From positions 100,279,501 through 100,343,500 of the forward strand of contig CP136890.1 in NCBI GenBank assembly GCA_034359265.1: DNA of 64,000 nucleotides, read 5' to 3'. This document shows positions 47,455 through 59,900 of this stretch, piece by piece; the first letter of the stretch is position 1, and every line of letters starts with the position of its first letter. Made by a program: the position numbers and the translations under genes. The stretch comes from Canna indica (lineage: Eukaryota; Streptophyta; Magnoliopsida; Zingiberales; Cannaceae). The notes under the pieces were generated by a model. That model did no database searches and was not told the DNA's origin. It was given only the letters and a program-made list of their open reading frames with translations.

Positions 47455-47892
47455 TAGGTCATGAATGGATTCAAGTATTACCAAAATATTACTGACGGAT
47501 ACATTCTGCTGGTAATACCAACGGAACAATGTGTTTCTAATACCGATGAGCAAGTATGCATTGGTATTATAGATCGTCAAATGCATATCCGTTGGAATCA
47601 CCAACAGATGTATATTCGTCGATACTATCGACGGATGCATATCCGTTGTATCACCAACGGATGCATATTTGTTGATATTACCGACGGATAATTATATGTG
47701 TTGGTAATACCGAGAGATATTTTTATCTGTCAGTAATACCGACGAATTTTATCAAATTCGTCAGTATTATCTAGCAGATTTTACCGACAGATGTTACCGG
47801 CCGATAAATTCGTCGGTAATAGTATTATCAACGGATTTTAAACTATTACCGGCGGATTTAATCCGTCGATGATATCTTGTTTTTTTGTAGTG
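47455..47892 (-). mobile_element. CACTA (En/Spm)-like terminus with subterminal repeats
   Basis: The right border in reverse complement begins CACTACAAAAAAACAAG, a CACTA-type end. It is preceded by at least ten degenerate copies of ACCGACGGAT or ATCCGTCGGT in both orientations, the subterminal transposase-binding type. The opposite end is missing and no transposase is present, so this is a fragment. Confidence 0.75.
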
Positions 47893-48723
47893 CATGATGG
47901 TGTTTTTTTAAAAGAAAAAAACTTGACAACATACACATGTCTAACCATTAAAACTATTAGTGGATAGAAAAATTGCTAGCTTTTAACTTATGATTGAAAA
48001 TCTTTATTAGAGACTCCTCTAAGGGCTTCAATAAATGGTAGCTCCTCTTCTTTCCGTAGAGAGAACAATGATAGGAAAGAAAATAATTTCTCAAGAGTGG
48101 CTTCTTCTTCCTCTTCAATAGACTATGACTATTAAGTCAAGTAAGAAGAAGAGAAGTTGGGTGCAGTGATTCTTTTCAGATATATCCTTATATATGAAAT
48201 TAGTAAATTTGTTCATATATAATTTGATCATGCATATTTACTCTTTTAAATACATGTATTTTTTTCATAAATAGTACCATTGCTGGTACTAGTGAAATAA
48301 ATTTACTAATTGCCTACCTAATTGTGTAGTTATATATATTAACGAAAATTAGCAGCATGAATATTAATATTATTTGAATTTTGCATTGCCCATGCCAGCA
48401 TAAGTAATTTGATTGTGCATTAAGAATATTAATATAAATGCCAGCCAAAAAACATATGGTGCTGATTAGGATAAAGCCAAAACTACATCCACAGTATCAT
48501 TCTAATTGTCCAAAATAATAGAAGATATACACTGACCAGATTCGAAGAATCGAAGCGGATGGAAATTGTGCCATGAAATAGCCAATAAACAAGGAGAAAG
48601 AAATATCGATGTCTACCGGATAAACTACATTACACTGTTATAACCATCAAGAAGCTGACATTGGTTTAGACCCGACAAATGTGTTATTCTTGCAACACCA
48701 CATGATTTTTATACATGAAACAA
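47893..48723. other. Intergenic DNA downstream of the stress-protein gene
   Basis: No gene recognised. The right-hand 200 bp probably form the 3' untranslated region of the universal stress protein. Confidence 0.35.
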
Positions 48724-51700
48724 TCAATCATCAATAGGATCTTGAGGAGCCTCATCGGCCTTCCTTTTGATGGTAATTACTGGGCACTCTGCATGCTTTG
48801 CACAGAACTCACTCACCGTGCCCACAAAGACCCTGAAAAGAATGCAGGTTGAACAAATTAGTTGCTAGCCTTAATTTTGATCCTGATTTCTATATAATTT
48901 TGAACCTCGATTTGAGTTTGTTTTTTTAATTCCTATTTCCTTATTAAATGCTTGCCTAGTTATTTTCTTGACTTTTTAATATTCTTTTCATCTCATTTTC
49001 TTCTAATTCATACACTACACAAACAATGGATAAAAATTCATATCTTATCCTATCCCATATATCCTATGAAGCAAACAAGCCATAAGGCTTAGGTATACAA
49101 TTATGTTATGAAATAAAAAAAAAGTTCTTTCTCCGATCTTCTCTTCTTTTCTTTTTTCACTCTTCTCTTTTCCTTCTCCATCTTATGTTGTGCTACATCA
49201 ATAAGCAGTCACAAAAACATAGATTTAATTACGTTTTCACATTGGTGTGAACATGTTTATAATGGCTCTCCATCGACGGACAAGCCTTAAGCCTTAGGAA
49301 GGTACTCTGAAAGCTTAACTTTATAAGTTTAACCAAACCTTGTAAAAGGATTTAAGTATAACAAAGAATATGAAGTCAAAGCATCCCATGTGAAGGCACG
49401 TAGAAACAATAGAAAGCATTAGGCAAGGTGAAATACACGTTACACAGACAGCTATGTATGAATTTGTTAATTCGCCCAACAGTAGCTGATTGATTATACA
49501 AGCGTAAAAAATTTTATTCTCACTAATTCAGTTTCATAGGTATAGCAATTTATTATATCTAACATGAACAAACTCCATACTTGCACCCACTATAGAGAAT
49601 ATATGAGTGATCCTCTATAATGATTACAAGCCATAGTTGAGACTTGAGACTTGAGACTCTAAAGTTAGACCAGGAAAGACAAGGATCTTGAAGATGCATG
49701 CTATTAACCTGCTAAATGTTTATGAATGAGAATAAAGATCAAAGATTGCAGCAGGTTAAATTATTTTCAGGATATAACCACTTCCATCGTGTGTAATTTG
49801 CCCAAAAAAGGTTCTAAAGGAGAATCAGGGCTACTTGCCATATTTTAATAAAGAGAAAAATATGTCGAATTTACAGAGAAAATGCTATGGCTATTAGGCA
49901 AGTAAAGAAGGTAAATTTCACACTTGCAAAGCTGAACTAAAAGACAGAATGTAGGCACAATAATGATATGCAAAGACAAGTCCACTTTTAAATAAGCATG
50001 AGCGTCATGTTGAAATGCAGCTGCAAAATTAAAACATGGAGCATATCAAACAGATGCTGATAACTGTCAATTATAAGACCGGAAGAGCAATTTGAAGGAC
50101 TATTTATAGAATATATGATAATAAATCAATGAAACATAATCAGAAAGCAATTCAATAGGTATAACAATACCTCTGAAAAGGTCCAAGCCCACGACTTCCT
50201 ACAACCAACATATCTGGTTGAAGTCTCTTTACTTCTTGACATATAACTTCCTTCGGATCACCCTTCTTTATCCAGGCTTCACATTGTATCTGCAATCATA
50301 ACACAATGTCAATGAAAAGCATGTCTTCGACAGATTCTTCAATCTAAGTACAAGTCAAAAAAAAAATCTCTCGCTAACAAAATTGAAGGACATGTAGCCT
50401 CTCAGCCAATTTCTATTACCCCAAATTGATGAGCACATTCCACAAAGTATTGCAGCAAGTCAAGCCCTCTTATCTTCTCTTTTTGATTCATTCTCTTGAA
50501 ATCATCAGGCGATGCAAAGATACTGTCCATGTCATCAAACCCTTTTTGTTGGAGAGAAGGAAACATTGTCAGTCTGAGCCAGCAGATGTCATGCTTGATC
50601 TTGCACAAGAAACTATAAGCAGAGACACTCAGATAGCTACTAAAAAGATTATCCTTATGATTTGTCTGACTTGATCTTTTTGCAGATAATTCATTTCTTA
50701 CATGCAAAAGTCGATTGTTAGAGTAAGCACACTGCAAATACTTGAAGACTGTGAACCAGATACTTTTTCAATTTTTGTGTGAGCTATTACTGTGGAAGAG
50801 CACAACCTAATTCATGAAGTCATATCATGCACAGTTCATACTCTTTGAAGCTTATGGATATCCCTAAATCATACTTGCAAAAAAGAAAAGGCAAAACTGA
50901 AAGTCTTCTGATTACATACACTGAGAGATAGTCCCTTTGTTTTTTATACCCAGTTAAATGCTAATCATGCTGTAAACATTAGATTGAGTGTTTCTGTTGT
51001 ATATCTAGCTGCACATGTTCCGCCAACAGTTTCAGTTCCAGATATAGTTTGGCAGTTTTGGCCATCTTGATTTGCTCCTCTTTTTGGATGTATTATGTCA
51101 TTTTTTTTATAACTATATACGTTCATTGATTTGAATCGGGTGTGATCATTCTCCAAAAATAAGGATAATTGAGAATAACCAAGGTTCTCTGAGCTTTGTT
51201 GGTGTGAATTTCTTTTATCTGATTCATATTGGCCTTTGCAAAAATACCTATGAGGAACAAGATATGAAGTAGAAAGACGTATCAGACCAAGAATGGGGAA
51301 TTCTAGTCCATTATAGGATTCACAGTGGACTTGAAGACACTCAACCTTAATTCTTTCCTTGTTTTTTATTTTTTCTTGAGTATATTCATTTTGTCATTTG
51401 CACACTGAAGATGATAGTTTAGAAAAGGGGGACTAAGATTTGTGAAGCAAATTAGCTGCCTTTTTTTAAAGAATATGAAATACAGAGATAAAAATTGGAA
51501 TAGGTACGTTTTACTCTCTAGACGCAAGAGTCCCCTATCTTCAATCTATTGCTAATGATGTTCCAGATGGTGCGATGTTACCTAGTATAGGAGACCACAA
51601 CGAAGAATTGAAGATGGCCAAACCATGATCTAAAATGTATTCATGAATCGGCATGCTTAGTCTTCTGCTTTAGGAACAAGGACGGAGCTACATAGATGGC

Positions 51701-53070
51701 AAGGGGGGCAATTGCCCCTTGTCATGTGAATTTTTTTCATTTATATATAAAGGAAAAGGCAAAATTGCTCTCTTATATGTAATTTTTACCTATATGTTCT
51801 TAAAAATTTTAAATAACAATCCCTAATTTTCCCCTCTCTCTAGACTCCTCTCATGACTCAATCGTTCACTGCCTCATCGCTTTCTTTATTTTGCTCATCG
51901 CCATGTGGCCACACCTCCTAGATTTGAGCATGCTCCATTTATTTTGATTCTTGGCTCCGCCATTGACGGCAAGGATCTTGCTATTAAAACTAGGGCAACA
52001 ATTGTCCATCAATCAAGTAGAATTTGAATCCACCAACTGAACCTAAATGAAACAATTTACTTAGATTTGGTTAGAATTTTAATATTTCAATTGTGGTTTG
52101 GTTTTTAATTGAACATTATACTTTTAGTTGATCAAGTATTTTATTAGCTAACGTTATTTGTTTTTCAAAATAGTAAAAGATAACTAAATGAATATGATAA
52201 TTCGGTTCAACCTAAATTTGATCCAAACAATTGGTATGAAGACACCAAAAATTCAATTCACTTCAAGCTGATTCGCTAAATCAAGTGGACACTAATCTAC
52301 CCAAAACCCGTTGGATATTTCAAGAAGCAAACTTCTTTGCGTGGTGGATGGAAATAAGTTTGAGGGTATGTGCAGATAAGTGCAGGGGTGGAGCCACATT
52401 CATGAAGGGGACCGGGGTTATTCCCCTGCCATTTAAAGGTAAACTTGCCCCTCTTCCTATATGTAATATTTGACCCCCTGTCCTTAAGATTACCCAATCC
52501 CAATCTCTATTTTCTATCCCTCTCTCGACATCTGGATTTAGCGACGCCAGCGGCTGACGCCCCTACCTAGCATGCAGGTTGCCACCGCCCTTGTTTTCGC
52601 TCTCGAAAAATTGAACTCTCTTATTTGCATAATTAGTGTTCTTGAAGCTTGTTCTTGTTTTTGAAGCCGATGAATCCTCTTGTTCTTGAAGCTGCCACCC
52701 TTGATTTTGATTCCTAGCTCCGCCATTGTTCAGGAATAACAAACTACTAAATTTCCACTCACATCATAATGCATTAGAGTAGGTATACTTATTTTTAAAT
52801 CATAACTCAAAAGCAATTTAGCCATAGAATCCGAAAACCGGCGGGGATCTGGGAGAATATGACAGACAAAGAGCGTGGATTACCGTCTTCGTCGGGGATC
52901 TGGACGTGGAGGAAGAGGAACTTAAAGCCGGCGGCGTTGGATCGGACGATCTTCTGTACTGTCCACTCAAACGCGGTCCGGCTGCTGATGGAAGGGTGCG
53001 GATAACCCCGAAGTGATGACTGATTCACTCCGATCATGATCTGTGTCGGAGGATTTGATGACGACTCCAT
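48724..53070 (-). CDS. Universal stress protein A-like protein
   Basis: Four exons on the minus strand, in coding order: 52884-53070, 50420-50541, 50171-50289, 48724-48832. All have GT-AG borders and join in phase into 178 residues. It shows the plant USP start IMIGVNQSSLRGYPHPSISS, then DEDGFDDMDS, and near the C-terminus the ATP-binding motif G-2x-G-9x-G-T, in VGSRGLGPF followed by VGTVSEFC. The family folds like UspA, binds ATP and is induced by stress; the exact role is unknown. The last exon ends with an acidic tail (DPIDD). Intron 1 holds two hAT MITEs (51677-51965, 52383-52728). A CT microsatellite ends directly before the ATG. Confidence 0.95.
51677..51965. mobile_element. hAT MITE in USP intron 1
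   Basis: Ends CAAGGACGGAGCTAC and TTGGCTCCGCCATTG; internal GGGGGGCAATTGCCCC palindrome. No clear target duplication. Confidence 0.7.
52383..52728. mobile_element. hAT MITE in USP intron 1, second copy
   Basis: Ends CAGGGGTGGAGCCAC and CTAGCTCCGCCATTG. The left end matches the large hAT element best. A C/T-rich middle (ATCCCTCTCTCGACATC) resembles the leader of the autonomous-type element. No protein. Confidence 0.7.
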
Positions 53071-53071
53071 C

Positions 53072-53072
<1 letters not shown>

Positions 53073-53108
<36 letters not shown>
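53073..53108. repeat. (CT)n microsatellite in the USP leader
   Basis: About 17 CT units, (GA)n on the coding strand, immediately upstream of the start codon. A TATATAG motif lies near 53131-53140. Confidence 0.85.
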
Positions 53109-53110
<2 letters not shown>

Positions 53111-54709
53111 TCCTTTTGTATTATATTATCTCTATATATCGCAAAGCGTCGATTCGATATCATCCACTGAGTTCTTGCTGATTCGTGTTGGTGGCTTGGT
53201 GCTACTCAAGCCATCTACGCCTGTGAACGAGTGCGATGGGGTGTCGGAGATCGGACACCTGTATTGGCAAAATTTAAGTCGGATTAATATTTAAATTTAT
53301 CTTATTTCTTTTAATTCGTTTCAATATAATATCTAACCGGCACGTGTAGCAACCGATAAATGCGAGTCGATCGAATCTGCACCCAAAATAAATAAAAGAA
53401 GAATTTTGAGAGCGGTTGCAGTCAGATTTCTCAAAATATAAAAGAAAAGAATGTGAACAATGATAGAAGTTAAACCTACTCCCTTACTTAGATCCAGAAA
53501 CAATTGTGGCACATAAAGTTCTTCACGTGAATTATAGGCAATGCCCACGTGTCGCCCCGGACCTCCCGAGGTTTCATTGATATCTACAAAAACCCTAGAG
53601 TAGCCCGAACGGCTACGCCTAAAATCCTACGAGGTATTGAGTTGATCAAGATAGAGAAAAGGTAAGAACGAAACCAAGAGAATGAGACGAGGGAGGTGGA
53701 AGAGGAAGAGAGGAAGAAAAGTGCCAGCTTGTGATCGCATCAAGTGCGAAAGGAAAAAAAAAAAAAAAAATCACAAATCAAGAAGCTGAATCGCGTGATC
53801 GAATAAACAAGCCACGTGGAGTCCATGCTAGCGACAGCAATTGCCTAGTTTTTAAAAGGTTAGGTTGGATTACAGCATCAGCTATATCTCAACCCTCTTG
53901 CCATCACGTGGATGTGGTCCAAGTTTTACAGATTTTGCACCTAATCAAAGACAAACTACAATGACATCTAGAGTGTGAAATGATGCCGTGTTACACGCAA
54001 CGTGTAACATATGTGGGGGTATATTGCGAGGGCTTCTTTGGGCCCCGCATAAAGTCTCGGCCACTAAGCAATGGGAGGAAGGCTTACTTGCTGATTAAAC
54101 TGAAATACGCAGTCCGCACCTCCTAAAGTACAACGTTATAATATTTCTAAGAAAAATATTAAATCTTCGTCGAATAATTTTTTTAATACTCACATTTAAT
54201 AAAATTTCCATGGTGGTTAATATAATTACATCTCGTACCATTACGAGTGATTAAGAAAATTACTAGAGACATCTATAGAAGGATATAATAACACTCGATC
54301 AAATACATATTCGCACACTCATATTATACTATATTTAATAAAATAATAACTCATATTATTAAAATTCATATAGATAGTAATTTACTAAAATCTCACGTGT
54401 AATTTATCTTAAGATATACCTATATAATATATGTTAAGTAATTTATATATGAGTAAAATAATAGTTGTCTATACACGATTACACGGGCAATAAAATGCAG
54501 ATACAATACAAATCTGCATCCATATTTGTATACGCACTGCATCCGCACATATAATTCTTTTTAAAGTTCATATATGTCTTCATATTCATTTTTTATTTAC
54601 GGATAGATATCGAATATGGTGTGAAGGTAAATAAAATTACCATCCTATCCCTCAAGAATCGCACGCGGTGCACCTTTCGAAAGGGGAGGCTTTCCAAGCG
54701 TCTACCCTT
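53109..54709. other. Upstream region between divergent USP and XDH genes, left part
   Basis: No gene recognised. It includes a poly(A) run at 53754-53770 and AT-rich DNA. Contains CACGTG-type and ACGTGG motifs (53341, 53535, 53813, 53907), which bZIP or bHLH factors can bind, but no arrangement here is convincing as a regulatory module. Confidence 0.35.
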
Positions 54710-55876
54710 AATTAGACCTACCAAATCGTGTTGGGTCTGATCTATCGGGCCGGCCCGAAAAAAAATATCAATCCTAGAATCATTGACCTGACACGACACG
54801 AATAATAATGGGCTAATACAGCCCAACCTATTTAGCTTGATAGCACCAAAAATGGAAGGAAAAAATTGGGACTAAATTGACTTATCAAGTCAAATTCGGC
54901 TTGATAGTTCGATAATTAACGAATTTTAAACTCGTTAATACTCGATCCCTATATTGTTTATTAGACTATCGTGTCGGGCTGGACCAAGCACGTTAAGGGT
55001 TCATGCCTTATCGGGCTATCAGCCTGAAACACGATTTTATCGGGCTGAGTTAAGGCGGGCTATCGGGTCAGGATGAAAATTATCGGCTCCACTCTTAACC
55101 TGGCCCCAACGGTGATCCCATATTGTGGCTAATATAAATGCAACAATTCATGGACATTGATTTTTCGCAAAAAATTATATATAAATATATATATAATGAT
55201 TTTTATTTATGAAATATGTTTTATGATAAAAAAAATTTAGAGTCTAAAAAATATATTTTATATAAATTTAAATTTAAATTAAAAATTGTGTAATATTTTG
55301 AAGTAATTTTTTTTAGATCTTATTGCCTTTTTTGTATCATAAAATTTTTATTTCATGAATTAAAATTATTTATTTAAGTTATAAAAATTATTATAGACTT
55401 TGGACAAAAGCCTCTAATGCATTAGAGATTTTTATCTATAATAATTTTATAAAAATATTTTTTGTTCAGAATATTTGGCCTAGCCCGATAGCCTGGCCTG
55501 ACACGATAAAATCGGGCTCGGGCTAATCCTTACCATGCCCGGGCCGTTATTGGGCGAACCCTGATAAAGGCCCGAAAAAAATATTGGGCCAGGCTAGGCG
55601 GTGTAGGCCCGACCCGGCCTGCCTCCGATAGCCCTGATAAGAAATTTATTATTATCGAAAATATTGGGCTATCGAACCCGAATCAACCCGATAGGCCAAT
55701 ATGGGCATGATGGCCCATATATTTTCAATGGCTCGATTCGGGTTCGATAGGACGATTTTGATTTTTCGTTATCATACTAACTGGCCGCCCCGACCTGTTT
55801 ACTATTCGTGCTGTGCCAGGGGCCTAAACTCAAACTTTTATCAGGCCAGACTGGCACGAATTGTTGTCTATCTCTA
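54710..55876. repeat. Two GC-richer transposon fragments with CGGGCTATCGGGC motifs
   Basis: The parts 54710-55105 and 55475-55876 repeat CCCGATAG, GGGCTATCGGG and GACACGA phrases in both directions, separated by AT-rich DNA. Such sequences are common in hAT MITE families; the termini were not resolved. No protein is encoded. Confidence 0.4.
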
Positions 55877-55954
55877 ATGCATAAGAGACTTTTGCTCAAA
55901 GTCTATAATAACTTAATAACTAAAAATAATATTTTTAATTTATGAGATATTTTT

Positions 55955-56236
55955 TTAGGGATACCGTACAATTTGATCCCTCAAATATAGTCGAGTTTTC
56001 ATAGTGATCTCTCAAAAAAATACTCGATCAATATGGTCCCTCTAAAACATGACTCGAGCAAAATAGTCCGATTCGGGAACTTTTTTGCTCGAGTCAATCC
56101 GGCTATTTTGTCCGAGCCCGGGACTATTTTGCTCGATTCATGTTTTAGAGGGACCACTTTGATCGAGTTTTTTTTTTAGGGATCACTATGAAAACTCGAC
56201 TATATTTGAGGGACCAAATTGTACGTTATCTATTTT
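55955..56236. repeat. Near-perfect foldback MITE, 280 bp
   Basis: GATACCGTACAATTTGATCC on the left pairs with GGACCAAATTGTACGTTATC on the right, and the arms stay complementary for about 120 bp (AAATATAGTCGAGTTTTCAT on both). Only a short loop with CCGGCTATTTTGTCCG remains. Little divergence between the arms suggests a young insertion. Confidence 0.85.
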
Positions 56237-56269
56237 TTATAATATAAAAGATGTATTGTGTTCCAAAAA

Positions 56270-56545
56270 ATATTTTTTTTCATCAAAATATTTTATAATT
56301 TATAATTTAAATTTAGTTTTATAAATTTTGTATAATTTTTTTTAAATGTATTAAAAAGTTTGAAAATATTTTTTTAACCTATAATATCTATTTGTTATAA
56401 AAAAATTAATAAATTAAAATTATTTTTGTTCAGCCGAGGATAAAATGAGTATTATATGGATATTAAGGTTTTGAAAATTTTTATACTTAAAAAGTAGATA
56501 TGAAAATTTCTAAATTCGTTTTTGGAAAATTGCTGATTACGAAGG
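56270..56545. repeat. Right-end relic of the 22040/36665 foldback family
   Basis: Shares GATAAAATGAGTAT, AAGGTTTTGAAAATTTT and GAAAATTTCTAAATTCG with the right ends at 22340-22430 and 36940-37044. The left end was not found. Confidence 0.45.
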
Positions 56546-56933
56546 ATGCATGATCTTTACCATACGCACCGGAATGCTCAATCCACCGTGCATCGAAGGA
56601 ACGGCTTTCCGTTGGTCTAAACTCGAGCCTCTCAGATGATCTCAAATAACGACTTAGCAAAAAACAAATAATTGTGTATGGCGGTTCATGCATTTACAGG
56701 ATCTTTTGCCTATTAAGAGTTATCGTTTGCGTCCGCTATTTATTAGCGGATAAATAAATTTTTCCTCCCCAATTAATTTTACTTCGTGAGCTGGACAGCC
56801 TGGATTTCCGGTCAAGGCAGTGAAAGAGCAGAAGGCGGTATATCTCGCTTTAGGCGATCGATCTCTTTGACCGGGGATCGGTTTTGATCTCCAAAGGTCG
56901 GATTATTGAGGGCGAGGGTTCTTGAATCGGGAT

Positions 56934-59900
56934 ATGGGCTCGCTTACTAAGGCGCAGGAGGTGGTGGTGGGGGAAAAGTGGTCGAAGGAGGCCATCGTCT
57001 ATGTGAACGGCGTCCGCAAGGTGTTGCCCGATGGGTTGGCGCACCTCACGCTCCTTCAATACCTCAGAGGTGTGTAATCTGTTAAACTTATCAGGGCTCT
57101 AAGTACTCGCATTTCTATTTAATCTAAAGGTTTGTTTTTTGGGGCGTTGAATTGTATCATAGACGGTTCCACTTTATTGAATTCACTTGGATGAAACTGA
57201 GGGTGAATTAAACGGCGCTATATGATTTATGTTTCCTTTTATCTGTTTGTTGTTTGGAATTGTGAGTGTTATAAATAATTGCCTGAAAATTTGTTTTTCT
57301 TAATTTTGTTTCTTGCAGTTCTCTTGGTCTCGTTTATTTGGAATTGGATTGAATTCCTTTTGTTGTTTTTTCTTCTCACTGTTTCTTTTATTACTTTGTG
57401 ATCCACTTTGGCATAAGGCTCTCCCTGATTCCTTTCCTCGAATAAGTAAAACAGAAAACAAAAAGATGTCGAGGAAGAAGTGAGGAATAGAAAATTGTTT
57501 AAGAAGGGTTTAAGTATTACGGAAGGCTTATTCATATTGATGAGGGGACCTGCGAATGCTTCATTGCGATTTATTTTTGAAGGAAATGACACAAATCATG
57601 TGGAAAAACTGATTTAATAAAACAGTATTTTAGCTTAAATATTAAATAATACTTTGCTTCAAATAAAATTTTGTTGAAATTTTTTAATATATAAACAATT
57701 AATTAAAGTATGAAAAACCAAATTAAGTGTATTTGATTTGACAAAAAATCATAATAAAAAGGATTCAAAATTAACTTCTGAAAATTGATTTACCCAAAAA
57801 AATTTAATGATTTAAAGATAACTAGATATAAAAGAAAACATAATTTATCATGAACAATACTCTATTTATAATAAATTTAAAATGCGAAACATATTTTAAT
57901 TCAAATAATACTGAATTGATTTAATAAACATTCATAAGAGAATGAACATTTTTAAAAGATGCACGAATTACATTTTTTATCTACTTTATTTTAAAGAAAA
58001 ATATTTATAAGAAAGATAATAAAATGTTATATGTACATATAGGAAATCTATTTGAGTAGCATGAAGCATCTCAGGAACCAATAGTAACTTTTTTTTATCT
58101 GTTTGGAAAAATATAGATGAGAGTTAGTAATATATATATATATACACTATGTTTTGCATCTTCATTTAAATCTTAATAGTGTTGATTTCTAATTTAAGTA
58201 AACTAATTCAACATTTGCAAACTATGTACAGAAAATTTAGTTCAAATAAATTATTATAAAATTTTAAAAATATTATCCAAGCTTTAATGTGGAAGTATTG
58301 ATTTGACAAATTAAATATCTCATACTTGAAAAAAAAACTATGGCAATTGTAATATCACTTAAATGTATAAAGTACAACCAAACTAAGGCTTAAAAAGGAG
58401 TTCAAACTACATTTACAAGAAATAATTAATATTCCCAATCATTAATTAAATGATTGATGATTAAATGGGAAGGTAGATTGCCTTTTTGAACTTGCAATCA
58501 TCTTTTTTATATCATAAAGACTATGACAACAGGAAGTCAAAAGTTAAAGACCGGTTATGAAATTCAATAAGCTTAATCAACATTTTTAGATTTCAGTGGT
58601 TACTGGTTACTAATTGAATAGGAAGATAGATATGATTTATTTAACTTGCAATAATTTTTTTCTTATTTATCATTTTATCTAGAGGGTGGCTTTGGTGTAA
58701 TGGTAAAGTTACCCCACTTGTGAGTTGTGACCTAGAGGTCATGTGTTCAAGTCTGCAAAAGGAAGGCTGCGTACATCAACCCTCCCCAGAGCCCACATAT
58801 GTGGGATTGCTTTGTGCACTAGGTCATCCTTTTTTTTGAGCTTATATCTGTTAGATGTGATCTTGTTCCGGCAGACCTAATTGTTTGTGATTTTATCTGA
58901 GATATCTTATCTGTTATCTTTGCAAGATTATAGTCATGAATTATTTTCTTGCTCTGGTTTTAGATTATCAGCTATTATCTTGTGGATCATAGAATGCTAT
59001 CAATGAACAATTATTGTTGATGAAAAACTGACTTGAATTTTTCTTGTGGGAATAGATATAGGATTGAGTGGAACGAAGCTTGGCTGTGGTGAAGGAGGTT
59101 GTGGCGCATGCACAGTTATGATTTCCTATTATGATGAACAATCAAGGAGAACACTGTAAGATCTTGTCCTACTCACCACTAACTCAAATTTGTGTCCTTC
59201 ATTAATTTTTAATCCAATAAAATGGTTAATTCTCTTTATCTGGATTTTCTCTTTAATGTTTGTACTTCAAATTGTCCATGCACATAATATCAATTTCTTC
59301 TATTGTTGACTTTATTTACCAATCTATTTAAGAGTAAACCAAATGCTCTACCATATACATCTTCATCAGATATTCAATGTTGTGCTTTGTATCTAATAGC
59401 TACTTTTTCACTGTTGTGCAACTTATAAAAGCCTCAGTATGTTTCATCGGAAAACACAATTTTATGATAGCATAATTCATGTGTAGGCACTATGCAATAA
59501 ATGCATGCTTGGCTCCATTATATTCTGTTGAAGGAATGCATGTAATAACAGTGGAAGGAATTGGAAATAGTCAACTAGGCCTGCACCCAATCCAGGTATT
59601 ATATTTCTGTTTTAAGTGCATATTTATTGTAGCCATTACATATATATAACAACAAGATGGAGTTGGAATCTGTCACTGAACCTCGTACCCTATCCAGGTA
59701 ATATGTTATTGGCCGATGCCTAATTTATATCATATGAATCAACAAACAAAACAATTACTAATTTTCTTGGTTTCATTCAATAAGTAAATTGGCTAGAAAA
59801 TGAAGAGGTAGGAAAACATAATCGAGATACAAGAATAAGGATTTCCATTTAGTAAGTAATTCTAGTGATTCTGCATGATCTGGAAATAGCTGCTATTTGA

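Noticed and set aside
47461..47691. Open frame across the CACTA subterminal repeats
   Set aside because: It is a translation of the ACCGACGGAT-type repeats.
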